Positions 34,768 to 46,217 of a stretch of 64,000 nt of DNA are shown in pieces; position 1 is the first letter of the stretch; the number at the start of each line of letters is the position of its first letter. Source of the DNA: Odobenus rosmarus divergens (lineage: Eukaryota; Chordata; Mammalia; Carnivora; Odobenidae). The notes below the pieces were generated by a model. The model did not search any database. It was not told the DNA's origin and worked only from the letters and a program-made list of their open reading frames with translations. The DNA lies in NCBI RefSeq assembly GCF_000321225.1, contig NW_004450464.1, positions 2,346,808 to 2,410,807 on the forward strand, written 5' to 3'. A program made the translations under genes and the position numbers.

Positions 34768-35033
34768 TCACCTTCTCCCTCAATCTCTCATTCTCAACTG
34801 TGCTTTACAGCTGGGAGGGGTAACATGGACTAGCCTGATAATTTACTTGGAAGAAAGTAACTTCTAACATGAGTACCATCTGTGGAAAAATAAAATGATG
34901 ACTCTATATATTTTTCTGAGGTTATGTTAACAATCATCCTTCCCTCCTGAAATAGCAATAACTTTGGGATTTAATGCTCAATTTATTTTTTAAACCCATC
35001 CTATGTGGATGATAGCTGTTCCTTTGTGAAGTC
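33716..35033. other. Noncoding; (GT)n tract and one half of a repeat pair
   Basis: AT-rich, with no gene recognised. 34729-34765 is a (GT)n microsatellite. 34324-34400 matches 35825-35900 (see findings). Confidence 0.5.
34729..34765. repeat. (TG)n microsatellite
   Basis: About eighteen uninterrupted TG units. Confidence 0.97.
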
Positions 35034-35236
35034 GTTTTTTTTTTAGAAAGGAAAAACCTTCACATTTTATTTTTTTATTATGTTATTTTAATCACCATAC
35101 ATTACACCATTAGCTTTTGATGTATTGTTCCATGATTCATTGTTTGCATATAACACCCAGCGCTCCATGCAGAACGTGCCCTCTTTAATACCCATCACCA
35201 GGCTAACCCATCCCCCAGCCCCCTCCCCCTCTAGAA
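35034..35236 (-). mobile_element. Short 5'-truncated L1 3' end
   Basis: T-rich start, then TATGTTATTTTAATCACCATA, TTGCATATAACACCCAGCGC and AGAACGTGCCCTCTTTAATA, the same 3' UTR type as the L1 at 11644. Only about 170-200 bp long; GAAGTC flanks both ends as a possible short TSD. Confidence 0.85.
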
Positions 35237-36384
35237 GTCATATGGAATCACCATAGATCTAAAACATTATATAAAGTATAAAAGTTCAAAACATTAATTT
35301 ATCAATTGACACAGAAATAATTGCTCTGTAACAGATGATACAAACTAAATTTGTAATGACAAATTAATAAACCAGATAGCTAATTTAGTCATATTTAAAA
35401 ATATTAATGCCAAGTGTTTCAAAATACTCCCAAGTATTAGTCAGCTATTTTCTTTACAAAAGATAACGCTTTCATACTAACTTTAAAACCAGGAAGTTTC
35501 CAGTTAAAAGTTAAGTCAGTGAACAAAGTTAAGCTATCTTTTTATATTCCCAAGCTACAAAATTTTTATCCCTATTAAAGGTAGATTAATTAACATAGTG
35601 GTATGTCTACTAAGTGGACTATTACATTCCAGTTTGTTTACAGTATAATCTCCTTTAACTTTACATTTTTTAGAAACACCATTACTAAATATTATTCTTT
35701 AAATCTAACTAAAGTCCCTTATGATTCAAAGCTTTGATCAGGGAAACATTTATTAGTCATTACTACAATGTCTTAGATTATACTTTAACTTATATTTCAT
35801 TTAATGTCATTGCATTCTAGTACTTGATCTCATCAAAGTGATCTTACCAAGTGATCATTTCCAGTTTATTTCAGAGATTTCACCTATACAGAGTGAATAA
35901 GCTCAGTGTCAATGATAATGCTCATGAGCTTCAAGGTAAAGTGGAATATCTTCTGAAAATATCACCATGTTGGTTTAGAGTCCAGTTTCTAGAATATAGA
36001 TCCCTGATTACACCATCTTGGAAGATTCACATCCTCTCAAGGTAGAACTTTGTTAGAATATTGATTATGATTTAACTAACAGCAACACATTGCCAGCAAG
36101 ATCCCAAATACACAGAAAATGCTATGAAAATATATTCAATCTAAGAATGTCAGATATTTAATCAAGTTAAAAATGAAATTGTTTTATCCATACTGGTTCC
36201 TTTTTTTAAAGGAAATTTTACAATTTTTGAACCAAACCATAATTTTGTTAAAAAAAAAAACTCTTATATGTATATCCACATTATGAGTCAACATCTTCAC
36301 TCTTACAAAAAACTTAAAGGAAATTGACACATTAGAAATGACACAAAATTAGAAAACCTATGGTATTTAAATGCACACTCATAC
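35237..36384. other. Noncoding; nothing recognised apart from a repeat pair
   Basis: AT-rich. Contains 35825-35900, which matches 34324-34400. The 64-codon plus frame at 35851-36045 and the frame at 34350-34613 share their first residues (MIISSLF) only because of this duplication. Confidence 0.5.
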
Positions 36385-36606
36385 TTTTTTTTTTTGCCTT
36401 TTTAAGTTTTGATTCCAGTTGGTTAACATACAGTGTTATATTACTTTCAGGGTACAATATAGTGATTCAACAATTCCATACATCACCCAGTCCTCCTCAT
36501 GAAAAGTGTACTCCTTAATCCCCATCACCTATTTCACCCATCGCCCCAACTCACCTCCCCTCTGGTAACCATCAGTGTGTTCTCAATAGTTAAGAATCTG
36601 TTTCTT

Positions 36607-36809
36607 GGGGCGCCTGGGTGGCTCAGTTGGTTAAACGACTGCCTTCGGCTCAGGTCATGATCCTTCAGTCCCGGGATCGAGTCCCGCGGGCATCGGGCTC
36701 CCTGCTCGGCGGGGGGTCTGCTTCTCCCTCTGACCCTCCCTCCTCTCATGTGCTCTCTCTCTCTCATTCTCACTCTCTCAAATAAATAAATAAAATCTTT
36801 AAAAAAAAA
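36607..36809 (+). mobile_element. can-SINE, perfect 15-bp TSD
   Basis: Head GGGGCGCCTGGGTGGCTCAG, box A/B, CT-rich region, AAATAAATAAATAAAATC and A tail. Flanked by a perfect AAGAATCTGTTTCTT duplication (36592-36606 and 36810-36824). It has about five extra bases near 36688 (CCCGCGGGCATCGGG where the others read CCCACATCGGG). Confidence 0.97.
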
Positions 36810-39800
36810 AAGAATCTGTTTCTTGGTTTCTCTTTTTCCCTTTACTAGTTTGTTTTATTTCTTAAATTACACATATGAGTGAAATAATATGGTATTTGTC
36901 CTTCTTTGACTGACTTATTGAACTTAGCATTATACTCTCTAGCTCCATCCATGGCATTGCAAATGGTAAAATTTCATTCCTTTTTAACAGCTGAATAATA
37001 TTCGTGTGTTTGTGTGTGCGTGTGACTTCTTTTTTATCCAATCATCAACCAATGGACACTTGGGCTGCTTCCATATCTTGGCTATTGCAAATTGCTATAA
37101 ACATAGGGGTACAAGTATCCCTTTGATTTAGTATTTTTGTATTCTTTGGGTAAATATCCAGTAGGATTATTGCTAGATTGTAAAGTAGTTCTATTTTTAA
37201 CTTTTTGAGTAATCTCCATACTGTTTCCCACAGTGGCTACACCAGTTTGCATTCCAACCAACAGTGCAAGAGGGTTCCTTTTTCTCTACATTCTTCCCCA
37301 TATGTCTTGTTTCTCATGTTGTTGATTTTAGCCATTCTGACAGGTGAGATGGTGTCTCAATGTAGTTTTGACTTGCATTTCCTGGATGGTAAGTCATGAT
37401 TAACACCATTTTATGTCTCTTGGATATCTGGATGTCTTCTTTGGAGAAATGTCTGTTCATGTCTTCTGCCTATTTTTAATTGAATTATTTATTTTTGGGG
37501 TATTGAGTTGTGTAAGTTCTTTATATATTTTGGATACTAACCCATTATCAGATACGTCATTTGCAAATACCTTCTCCCATTATGTAGGTTGCCTTTATTT
37601 TTGCTTTTGTTTCCCTTGCCTCAGGTGACATATCTAGAAAGAAGGTGCTATGGCTGATGTCACACAAGTTACTGTCTGTGTTGTCTTCTAGGATTTTTAT
37701 GGTTTTGTATCTCACATTTAGGTCTCTAATCCATTTTGAACTTATTTTTGTGTATGGTATAAGAAAGTGACCCAGTTTCATTCTTTTGCATGTTGCTATC
37801 TAGTATTCCCAACACCATAAATTGAAGAGACTTTTTCCCATTGCATATTCTTGCCACCTTTGTCAAAGATTAATTGACCATATACTTGTAGGTTCATTTC
37901 TGGGCTTTCTATTCTGTTCTATTGACCTATAGATTCTTCTTTCTATTCTGTTCTTTTCAAGATTGTTTTGGTTATTTGGGGTCTTCTGTGGTTCCATACA
38001 AATTTTAGGATTGTTTGTTCTAGCTCTGTGAAAAATGTTGTTGGTATTTGATAGGGATTGCATGAAGTGTGTAGATTACTTTGGATAGTATGGATATTTT
38101 AACAATATTCTTCCAATCCATGAGCATGGAATATCTTTCCATTTCTTTGTATCATCTTCAGTTTTCTTCATCAGTGTTTTATAGTTTTCAGAGTACAGAT
38201 CTTTTACCTCTTTGGTTAGGTTTATTCTGAGGTATCTTATTGTTTTTGGTACAGTTGTAAATGAGATTGCTTTCTTAATTTCTCTTTCTGCTGCTTCAAT
38301 ATGAGGGTATAAAAATACAACAAATTTCTGTACATTGATTCTGAATCCTGTGACCTTACTATTTCATTTATGAGTTCTAGCAGTTTTTGGCTGAGTTTTT
38401 TGGGTTTTATATGTATAATATTATGTCATCTGCAAATAGTGAAAATTTTTTGGCTGCCTTTTATTTTTTGGTTGTCTGATTGATATGGCTAGGACTTCCA
38501 GTACTATGTTGAATAAAAGTGGTGAGGGTGGACATCCTTGTCTTGTTTCTGACAGAAGAAAAGTTCTCAGTTTTTCCCCATGAAGGTTGTTAACTGTGGG
38601 TTTTTCATAAATGTCCTTTATTATGTTGAGGTATGTTCCCTCTAGGCTTCCTTTGTTGAAAGGTTTTATCATCATTGGATCTTGTACTTTCTCAAATGCT
38701 TTTTTTGTGTCTATTGAAATGATCATATGATTCTTATCCTTTCTCTTATTAATATGATGTATTACATTAATTTGCGAATATTAAACCATCCTTGCAGCCC
38801 AGGAAAAAATCCCACATAATTGTGGTGAATAATTTTTTTTAATGAATTGTTGGATTCAATTTACTAGTATTTTGCTAAGGATTTTTACATCTATGTTCAT
38901 CAGGGATATTGCATGTAGCTCTTTTTTAGGGGTGTCTTTTTCTGGTTTGGGTTTCAGGGTAATACTGGCCTCAGAATGAATTTGGAAGCTTTCCTTCCTC
39001 TTCAATTTTTTGGAATAGTTTGAGGATAGGTATTAACTCTTCTTAAAATTTTTGGTAGAACGTGCCTGTGAAGCCATCTGGTCCTGGACTTTTGTTTGTT
39101 AGGAGTTTTCTGATTACTGATTCAATTTCTTTGCTGGTTATTGGGCTGTTCAAATTTTCTACTTCTTCCTATTTCAGTTTTGGTAGTTTGTTTCTAGGAA
39201 TTTATCCATTTCTTCTAGGTTGTCCAATTGGTTGGCATATTGTTTTTCATATCATTCTCTTGTAATTGTATTTCTGTGGTGTTGGTTATTTCTCCTTTCT
39301 CATTCGTGATTTTATTTGTATCTTTTCTCTCTTTTTTCTTGATAAGACTGGCTACAGGTTTATCGACTTCATTGATTTTTTTCAAAGAATCAGTTCTTGG
39401 TTTCACTGATACTTTTTTTTTTTTAGTTTTTACACAATTTCTGCTCTAATCTTTATTATTATCTTCCTTCTGCTGCTTTTAGCAGCTTTTTTTTTTTTTT
39501 TTTACTAGCTCCTTTAGGTGTAAAGTTAGGTTGTTAGAGATTTTTCTTCTTGAGGTAGGCCTGTATTGCTATAAACTTACCTCTTAGACCACTTTTGTTG
39601 CATCCCAAAAGTTTTGCAACATTGTGTTTTCATTTGTTTCCCTTTTTTAATTTTATTTCTTGGTTGACCCATTCATTTTTAGTAGCATGTTATTTAATCT
39701 CCATGTGTTTGTGGTATTTCCAGATTTTTTCTTGTGGTTGACTTCTAGTTTGATAGCATTGTCAGAAAAGATGAATGGTATAACTCTGAACTTCTTGAAT

Positions 39801-40139
39801 TTAGCGAGGCTTGTTTTCTGGGCTAATATGTGATCTATTCTGGAGAATGTTCCATGTGCATTATTTTTTTCTTTTTAAAAAAATTTTTTATTAACATATA
39901 ATGTATTATTTGTTTCAGGGGTACAGGTCTGTGATTCATCAGTTTTACACAATTCACAGTGCTCACCATAGTACATACCCTACCCAATGTCCATAATCCA
40001 GCCACCCCATCACTCCCACCCCTCTCCACTTCAGCAACCCTCAGATTGTTTCCTGAGATTAAGAGACTCTTATGGTTTGTCTCCCTCTCTGGTTTCATCT
40101 TGTTTCATTTTTCCCTCCCTTCCCCTATGATCCTCTGCC

Positions 40140-40924
40140 TTGTTTCTCAAATTCCTCATATCAGTAAGATCATATGATACTTGTCTTTCTCTGATTGACT
40201 TATTTTGCTCAGCATAATACCCTCTAGTTCCATCCACGTCATTGCAAATGGCAAGATTTCATTTTTTATGGCTGCATAATATTCCATTTTGTATATATAC
40301 CACATCTTCTTTATCTATTCATCTGTTCATGGACATCTTGGTTCTTTCCATAGTTTGGCTATTGTGGACATTGCTGCTATAAACATTCCGATGCATGTGC
40401 CCCTTTGGATCACTACATTTGTATCTTTGGGGTAAATACCCAGTAGTGCAATTGCTGGGTCTGTAGGGTAGCTCTGTTTTGAAGAAATAGTTCCTCTTTT
40501 TGAGGAACCTCCATACTGTTTTCCAGAGTAGCTGCACCAGCTTGCATTCCCACCAACAGTGTAGGAGGGTTACCCTTTCTCTGCATCATTGCCAATATCT
40601 GTCATTTCATGATTTGTTAATTTTAGCCATTCTGACTGGTGTGAGGTGGTATCTCATTGAGGTTTTGATTCGTATTTCCCTGATGCTGAATGACGTTGAG
40701 CACTTTTTCATGTGTCTGTTGGCCATTTGGATGTCTTTTTTGGAAAAATGTCTCTTCATGTCTTCTGCCCATTTCTTGATTGGATTATTTGTTCTTTGGG
40801 CGTTGAGTTTGATATGTTCTTTATAGATTTTGGATACTTGCCCTTTATCTGACATGTCACTTGCAAATATCTTCTCCCATTCTGTCAGTTGTCTTGGTTT
40901 TGTTGACTGTTTCCTTGCTGTGCA
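40140..40924 (-). pseudogene. L1-D ORF2 C-terminal segment
   Basis: Codes for the C-terminal part of L1 ORF2. The motifs [59 protein letters not shown] and [12 protein letters not shown] are in one frame from the junction down to about 40607; further pieces are at 40319-40595. There is no endonuclease or reverse transcriptase domain. Confidence 0.85.
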
Positions 40925-40976
40925 AAGGAAAAATATGATAAGGGTAAATACGATGAAGGGATGGAATATGACTGTA

Positions 40977-41905
40977 AAATCCCTCTGAGGTGGGATTGCC
41001 CCACCCTTGCCAGGGGCCAGGCTAAGTAATCTGCAAGGGTTTGCTCTCGGGAGCTTTTGTTCCCTGCAAGCTTTCTGTACAGCTTTGGAGGACAATAGTG
41101 AAAATGGCGACCTCCCAATCTCCTCCCCAGAGGAGCCGAGAGCTCAGGGTCCCACTCCACAGTGAGCCCCCAGAGAAAAGCAGTCAATCACTCCTGTCTC
41201 CCTGGTCTCCAGCCGCACTCCGTGCTCACCCGGGCTGTGACCGAGCATTTCTATCTCTGGCACCCGACTCGGTGTGGAGTCTCCAAACCCAGCAGATTCC
41301 TGTAGTGCGCTCCCGCGCCACTCCTCCTGGGGGAGGAAGGAGAGTCTCCCCGATCTGCTGCTTGTTGGGTCCCTGCTCGAAGGGCAGCTGCCTGACTGTG
41401 CTGCAGACCACAGTTTATCGCAACCCCGAGCTGAGAGCCCACTCCTTGGCTCCGTCTTTGCAGCCAGCTTCCCCACTCTGATACCTGGGAGCTCTGCCGC
41501 ACTCAGGCACCCCCAGTCTTTCTGTGACCCCAAGGTTCCTGAGACCACACTGTCCCAGCGAGAGTTCCACCCCCGCTTAGCCACCGGAATGACGTCCCTC
41601 AGCGAAGCAGAATTCTAAAAGTTCTGATTTTGTGCTCTGTGGCTCTATCACTTGCCAGTAGCAGCTGACGGACAATCCCTCCCCCTACGGTCTATCTTCC
41701 CATAGTCTCGCCTCAGATTCGCTTCTCCGCATGTCCTACCTTCCAGAAAGTGGTCATTTTTCTGTTCAGAGAGTTCCTGCTATTCTTTTCTTTGATCTTC
41801 TGTTGAGTTTGTAGGTGTTCTGAATGATTTGATAACTATCTAGCTGAATTCCTGGGACCAGACGAAATTTAGGTCTCCTACTCCTCCCCCATCTTGCTCC
41901 TCCCC
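40977..41905 (-). promoter_or_regulatory. GC-rich L1-D 5' UTR / promoter segment
   Basis: Matches the L1-A segment 2360-3276 over its length (shared GGTTTGCTC, TTTTGTTCCCTGCAAGC and AGAGAAAAGC segments). Frames are open in several phases on both strands (plus 41041-41481 and 41274-41618; minus 41144-41584). The YY1-like start site is mutated to AAGATGGGGG (41886-41895). Confidence 0.65.
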
Positions 41906-42614
41906 TGCAATGATGTTCCATGTGCATTTAAAAATAATGTGTATTCTGCTGTTTTAGGATGGGATGTTCTAAGTATATCTGTTAAATACATCTGTTCCAC
42001 TGTGTCATTCAAAGGCATTGTTTCCTTATTGATTTTCTGTTGAGGTGATCTGTCCATTCATGTAAGGGGGGTGTTAAAGTCCCTTACTAGTCCCTTACTG
42101 TTATTTATTAGCTCCTTTATGTTTAACTGTTTTATGTATTTTGGTGCTCCTATGGTGGGTACATAAATATTTACAATTGTCCTATCTTCTTGTTGGTTTG
42201 TTCCCTTTATAAGCATATAGAATCCTTCTTTATCTCTTGTTGCAGTCTTTATCTTAACATCTACTTTGTCCAACATAAGTATTGATACTCCATTTCTCTT
42301 TTGACATCTATTTGCATGATAGATATTTCTCCATCCCTTCACTTTGAATCTGCAGGTGTCTTTAGGCCTAAAATGAGTCTGTCTTGTAGGCAGCATATAA
42401 ATGGGTCTTGTTTTTTAATCCATTCAGTTAGTCTGTCTTTTGATTGAATCATTTAATCCATTTACATTCAGTCATTATTGATAGATATGTATTTATTGTC
42501 ATCTTATTTGTTTTGTGGTTGTTCATGAAGATTTTCTTTGATGCTTTCTTATCTTTCATGGTTTACTGATTTTCTTTAGTGATATGTTTGGATTTATTTT
42601 TATTCTTTGCATAT

Positions 42615-43810
42615 TATTTTTTTTTTTAACACAACTCTTTTTATTTTCCTTGGAAGCTCTTAATATTTAAGATGTTCTGCACTGGAGGCCCCACACTGGG
42701 TTATAAAATTGGAATGTAACTGTTAATTTTGGTTTGATGTCTTTGTGAAATGCATTCTGCTATCCACACAATATTTCTCATTTCTTGTTCCTTCAGCTTT
42801 GTGTATGCATAAAACACACCATAGTGGAATTGCCTGTTGAATGCCAGCACATTCATTTTTACCTCACACTCATAAAACACATCCTCCAATGTCTTTCCTC
42901 CACTGCCATCACCCACAGCCTCAAACAAAGGCCTGTATACTCCATAATGGTCTGCTACTCTCCTCATCTGATCAAAGTCTTCTGCTTGAACCAAAAGGCA
43001 CAACCCTTCAGGGTAGAGCTTGCCGCAGGTAGGGTAGAGGGTCTCCCTGTTGTCTTTGCTCAGTTCAGTGCCAAAGGAGTTAAGAGTGATGACAAAGGCA
43101 CGTCTGTCAGCCTCAAACTCAAGAATAGGACATGATTTCTGCTGTGACATCACCATGATTCTTACAGAATTTATAGAATGCCTTGAGGTAAGATTTGTAC
43201 AGTTTATTGCACAGTAATTCAATATTCAGTTCATCAAAGGTATTTTCAGACATATAGTCTTGAAAGAATGGAGCTAATGGTGTTTCCACCAGAACGGCTT
43301 TAAAGAGATCAGAAGGTGTCTCCGCAATGTTGACTGCTTCCATTTCCGTGAAACGGCCCAACGGGTGGCACTTGACCAGAATTTCTTTCACAGGTTTTTT
43401 TTGCAATGCACCATTCATCAGTAGAATCACATTGTCTATCATGTAACTGCACGTCATGTATGTAAAAAATGTGCTCAGGGGTTCCAGGGAATGATTCCGG
43501 AAATATTCAAATTCTCTGCAAAGCTTTTTCCTCATCTCCGTGTCAATTTTGGAAACAGTAAGAGGATTTGTTTGATTAGCCAAGAAGTTTCCATAATCAG
43601 TGGTCTGGAGATGAATTTTCACATCTTCCAGGGTCTTGCACTGGACCAGGTTGATGTAGTCCTGCTGGGTCAGGAGGCTGGCCTTGCACCCTCACACCAG
43701 GCCTTCCAGGTAGCCATGGTCCACGTTAAAGTAGAACTCGGCGGCCTCAAGCATGGGGAAAGAGATCACAGCCAATTTGGGCTGAAGCAGCTCTGGATCC
43801 TAGTGGGCTC
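42615..43810 (-). pseudogene. ATP6V0D2: Processed pseudogene of ATP6V0D2 (V-ATPase V0 subunit d2)
   Basis: Intronless retrocopy of the V-ATPase V0 subunit d2, a peripheral stalk-coupling subunit of the proton pump. ATG is at 43752-43754, starting MLEAAEFYFNVDHGYLEGLV. Codon 21 is TGA (43692-43694), an arginine codon in the parent, typical CpG decay. The frame continues through [33 protein letters not shown] and [18 protein letters not shown], then a 2-base deletion near 43130 shifts the frame; it resumes with [20 protein letters not shown] and ends [20 protein letters not shown] at 42701. The wording fits d2 rather than d1. The short 3' UTR has AATAAA (42640-42645, minus) about 13 bases before the poly-A (42617-42627). 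TGCATAT flanks both ends as a short target duplication. It lies inside L1-C, so it is younger than that L1. Confidence 0.95.
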
Positions 43811-43965
43811 CTCTGCATATCATTGTTTTTTGATATAAGTTTACCATTAGGTTTGTATATAACCTCTTTTGCATATAGCAATCTATATTAAATTAATGGT
43901 CATTAAGTTTGAACCCATTCTTCCTGCCTTTTCTCCCCATGTTTTAGGTATATGTTATTTATGTA

Positions 43966-44139
43966 TTATTTTTTTAGAGAGAGAGAGCAAGAGCTGGGGA
44001 TGGAGGGGCAAAAGGAGGAGAGAGGCTCCATGCCTAGGTGCAGAGCCTGACATGGAGCTCAATCTCACAGCCCTGAGATCATGACCTGAGCAGCAATCAA
44101 AAGTCAGATGCTTAACTGACTGAGCCACCCAGGCGCCCC
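43966..44139 (-). mobile_element. can-SINE nested in L1-C (older, divergent)
   Basis: TTTTTTTAGAGAGAGAGAG, GA-rich body, AGCCTGACATGGAGCTC, then GACTGAGCCACCCAGGCGCC at the right end. Divergent from the other copies; target duplication unclear (TTATTT on both sides). Confidence 0.88.
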
Positions 44140-44249
44140 TTATTTTACATCCTTTTAATTTGTGAGTTCCTTGACTAATTTTTTACAGAAATATTCATTT
44201 TTACTGCTTTTGTGTTTCCTACCTTTATAATGTCACTTTGGGGCTCTCT

Positions 44250-45120
44250 TTTCCACTGAAAGTGTTTCTTTTAATATTTCTTGCAGGGCTGGTTCAGTGG
44301 CTATGAGCTCCTTTAGTTTTTGTTTGTCTGGGAAACTCTCTCTCTCCTTCCATTCTTAATGATAGCCTTGCTAGAGAGTATTTTGGCTGCAGAATTTTCC
44401 TACTCAGCACTTTGACTATATCATACCACTCTCTTTTGACTTGCCAAGTTTCTGCTGAGAAACTCCCTGTTAGGCATATGGGTTTTGCTTATAAGTTAGT
44501 GTCTTTTCTTGTCTTAATGTTTTTAACATTTTTTTCTTTATTACCATATTTTGCCAATTTAGTTACAATATGTCTTGGTGTGGATCTGCTTTTGTTGATT
44601 TTGATGAGTTCTCTGTGCCTGTTGGATCTCGATATGTGTTCCCTTCCCCCAGATTAGGGAAGTTTTCAGCTATTATTTATTCTAATAAATTATCTGCTCC
44701 CTTTTATATCTCTTCTTTTGGGACCCCCATAATATGAATACTATGTTTGATGGACTTACTGTTTTCCTTAAGTCTATTCTCAATTTGCTTAGTTTTTTTT
44801 TTTCTCTCTTTTGTTCTAGCTTGATTACTTTCCACTCCTCTGTCTTCCAGGTCATTAATTATTTCCTCTTCTTCCAGCCTATTCATTGCATCAAGTATGT
44901 TTCTCATTTCATTTATTGAGCCCTTTATCTCTGCTATGATCTTATCTCTGTGTTAAGGGTCTCACTCATGTCTTCTACTCTTTTCTCAAGTCCAGTGACT
45001 ATCCTTATGATCATTACTTTGAATTCTCTATCAGGAATGTTACTTTGTCTGTGGCCTTGTCCTGTTCTTTCAATTGGGATAAATTTCTCTGTCTTCTCAT
45101 TTTGTCTTTGTGCCTGTTTC
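44250..45120 (-). pseudogene. L1-C ORF1, decayed
   Basis: 44704-44907 reads MNRLEEEEIINDLEDRG and IENRLKENSKSIKHSIHIMG followed by VPKEE, the end of the ORF1 coiled coil and start of the RRM domain (human L1 has RLIGVPESD). The flanking antisense DNA fits the rest of ORF1. Not open end to end. Confidence 0.75.
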
Positions 45121-46217
45121 TCTGTTTAGGAAAGTCAGCTACATCTCCTTTTCTTGAGGGCTATGGCCTTATGAAGAAGAGGTTCTGTAGTGCCCTGCCA
45201 CGAGGTATTACCTATTCCCCAGGGCCTGGTGCTCCAGTGTGTGCTGTGTGTGCCCTGTTCTTTTTTCCTGGCCTCTTTATCCCTCAGGCCAGTCATCTGC
45301 AGAGGCTCTCTCTATTTTGGGCACTGTTTTGTCTGTGGCCTGAAAGTGGTGCATTTTAATTAGGTATGCTCTGGTCTATTTGTGAAATGAGACCTGTCAC
45401 CACCACCACCAGAACTGAAGCTCTGCAAAACTCCTGAGTCAGGATATATGGTGTTGGCCGGGGTTTGTGCCAGTATTCTAGTGGAGGGGCCCACTGTGCT
45501 GGGACTGAGGCATGTGTGACTAGGAGGGGTTGTTCCACCACAGCATAGGGTACAGAGCTTATGTAAGCAAGTTAGGTAGGGAGTGTTAGCATTCTGCTGG
45601 CTCCCACAGGTGGCCCTGTGCTTATTCCCTGAGGAGCAGGGGAGAAAAATGACACCTTCCAGTTCCTTTGTTCCATCGCTCTGGAAAAGGTCTGAGTTGA
45701 GTGAATCACCTCCCCACTGTGTGCCCCAGACATTCTTCAGATGGCTGTTTCCATGCTGTATGTCCTGGGGCTGTTTGTCTTCTCTCCAAGAGCAGTGCAA
45801 TGCCCTGCAGGCTCTATCTCAGCCAAGCCACTGACCTTTAAAACTTATCTTTAAGATCCTCTGGTTGCAAGAATTCCTGAAATTTGTCCCCTCTTACTTT
45901 CCAAGGCAGTCGCTGCAAGCCAATTGCTATGGGGATTCATTTTCCTCTGTGAGGTCCCTTGTATGGTTGTCTGTCTCTCACTCTTCATGACTGTGTCCCC
46001 ATCACAGCATCCATGATCCATTTCTCTCCCAAACTATGTCTCTGCCTGGCTTCTGCCTTCAATGTGGCCTCTTCTCTCCCTTTAGTTGTGGAGTTTGTTC
46101 TGTCAGTCTTCAGGTCAATTTCTGGGATACTTAGGATGATGTGATAGTTATCTAGTTGTATTCATGGGATGAGGTGAACCTAAGGTCCTCCTAGTCCACC
46201 ATCTTCTTCCAACCCCC

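Larger units (their letters stand above)
39863..41912 (-). mobile_element. Internally deleted LINE-1 (L1-D) nested in L1-C, 16-bp TSD
   Basis: A younger L1 with both natural ends but no middle. From the 5' end: GC-rich 5' UTR (41905 down to 40977), a short AT-rich 5' UTR piece (40976-40925), ORF2 C-terminus (about 40924-40140), 3' UTR, and poly-A (antisense, 39863-39885). Flanking duplications ATGTTCCATGTGCATT are at 39847-39862 and 41913-41928, so this is one retrotransposition event. Compared with L1-A it lacks about 260 bp of the 5' UTR, and also all of ORF1 and most of ORF2 (about 4-5 kb). Confidence 0.92.
36880..42480 (-). pseudogene. L1-C ORF2, decayed and interrupted
   Basis: Remnant of the L1 endonuclease and reverse transcriptase. 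The endonuclease is at 42058-42396, where the ETHF motif reads QTHF, so the catalytic glutamate is changed; RDFNTPLT replaces the usual GDFNTP. The linker is at 39215-39406 (KINEVDKPVASLIKKKERKD). The reverse transcriptase is at 38421-38726 with [14 protein letters not shown] and [17 protein letters not shown]; the FADD active-site codons follow at about 38415-38435 but in another frame. The C-terminal part is at 37557-37781 (FLIPYTKISSKWIRDLNV). The nested L1 splits the gene between endonuclease and linker. Confidence 0.88.
36385..46217 (-). mobile_element. Near full-length LINE-1 (L1-C) with four nested insertions
   Basis: Minus-strand L1 running from poly-T at 36385 to its 5' end at about 46217 (sense start GGTTGGAAGAAGATGGTGG). 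Order in the element: 5' UTR about 45120-46217, ORF1 about 44250-45120, ORF2 about 36880-42480, 3' UTR 36396-36880. Four later insertions interrupt it: a SINE (36607-36809), an internally deleted L1 (39863-41912), the ATP6V0D2 processed pseudogene (42615-43810) and a SINE (43966-44139). Removing them leaves about 6.2 kb, a complete L1 length. The reading frames are broken throughout. Confidence 0.93.

Noticed and set aside
40910..40930. Clean splice junction at the L1-D breakpoint
   Set aside because: The acceptor-like AG remains in the sequence and no matching donor boundary is visible, so I do not annotate a splice site.
42785..43838. Plus-strand frames of 63-116 codons
   Set aside because: They are antisense shadows of the ATP6V0D2 pseudogene.
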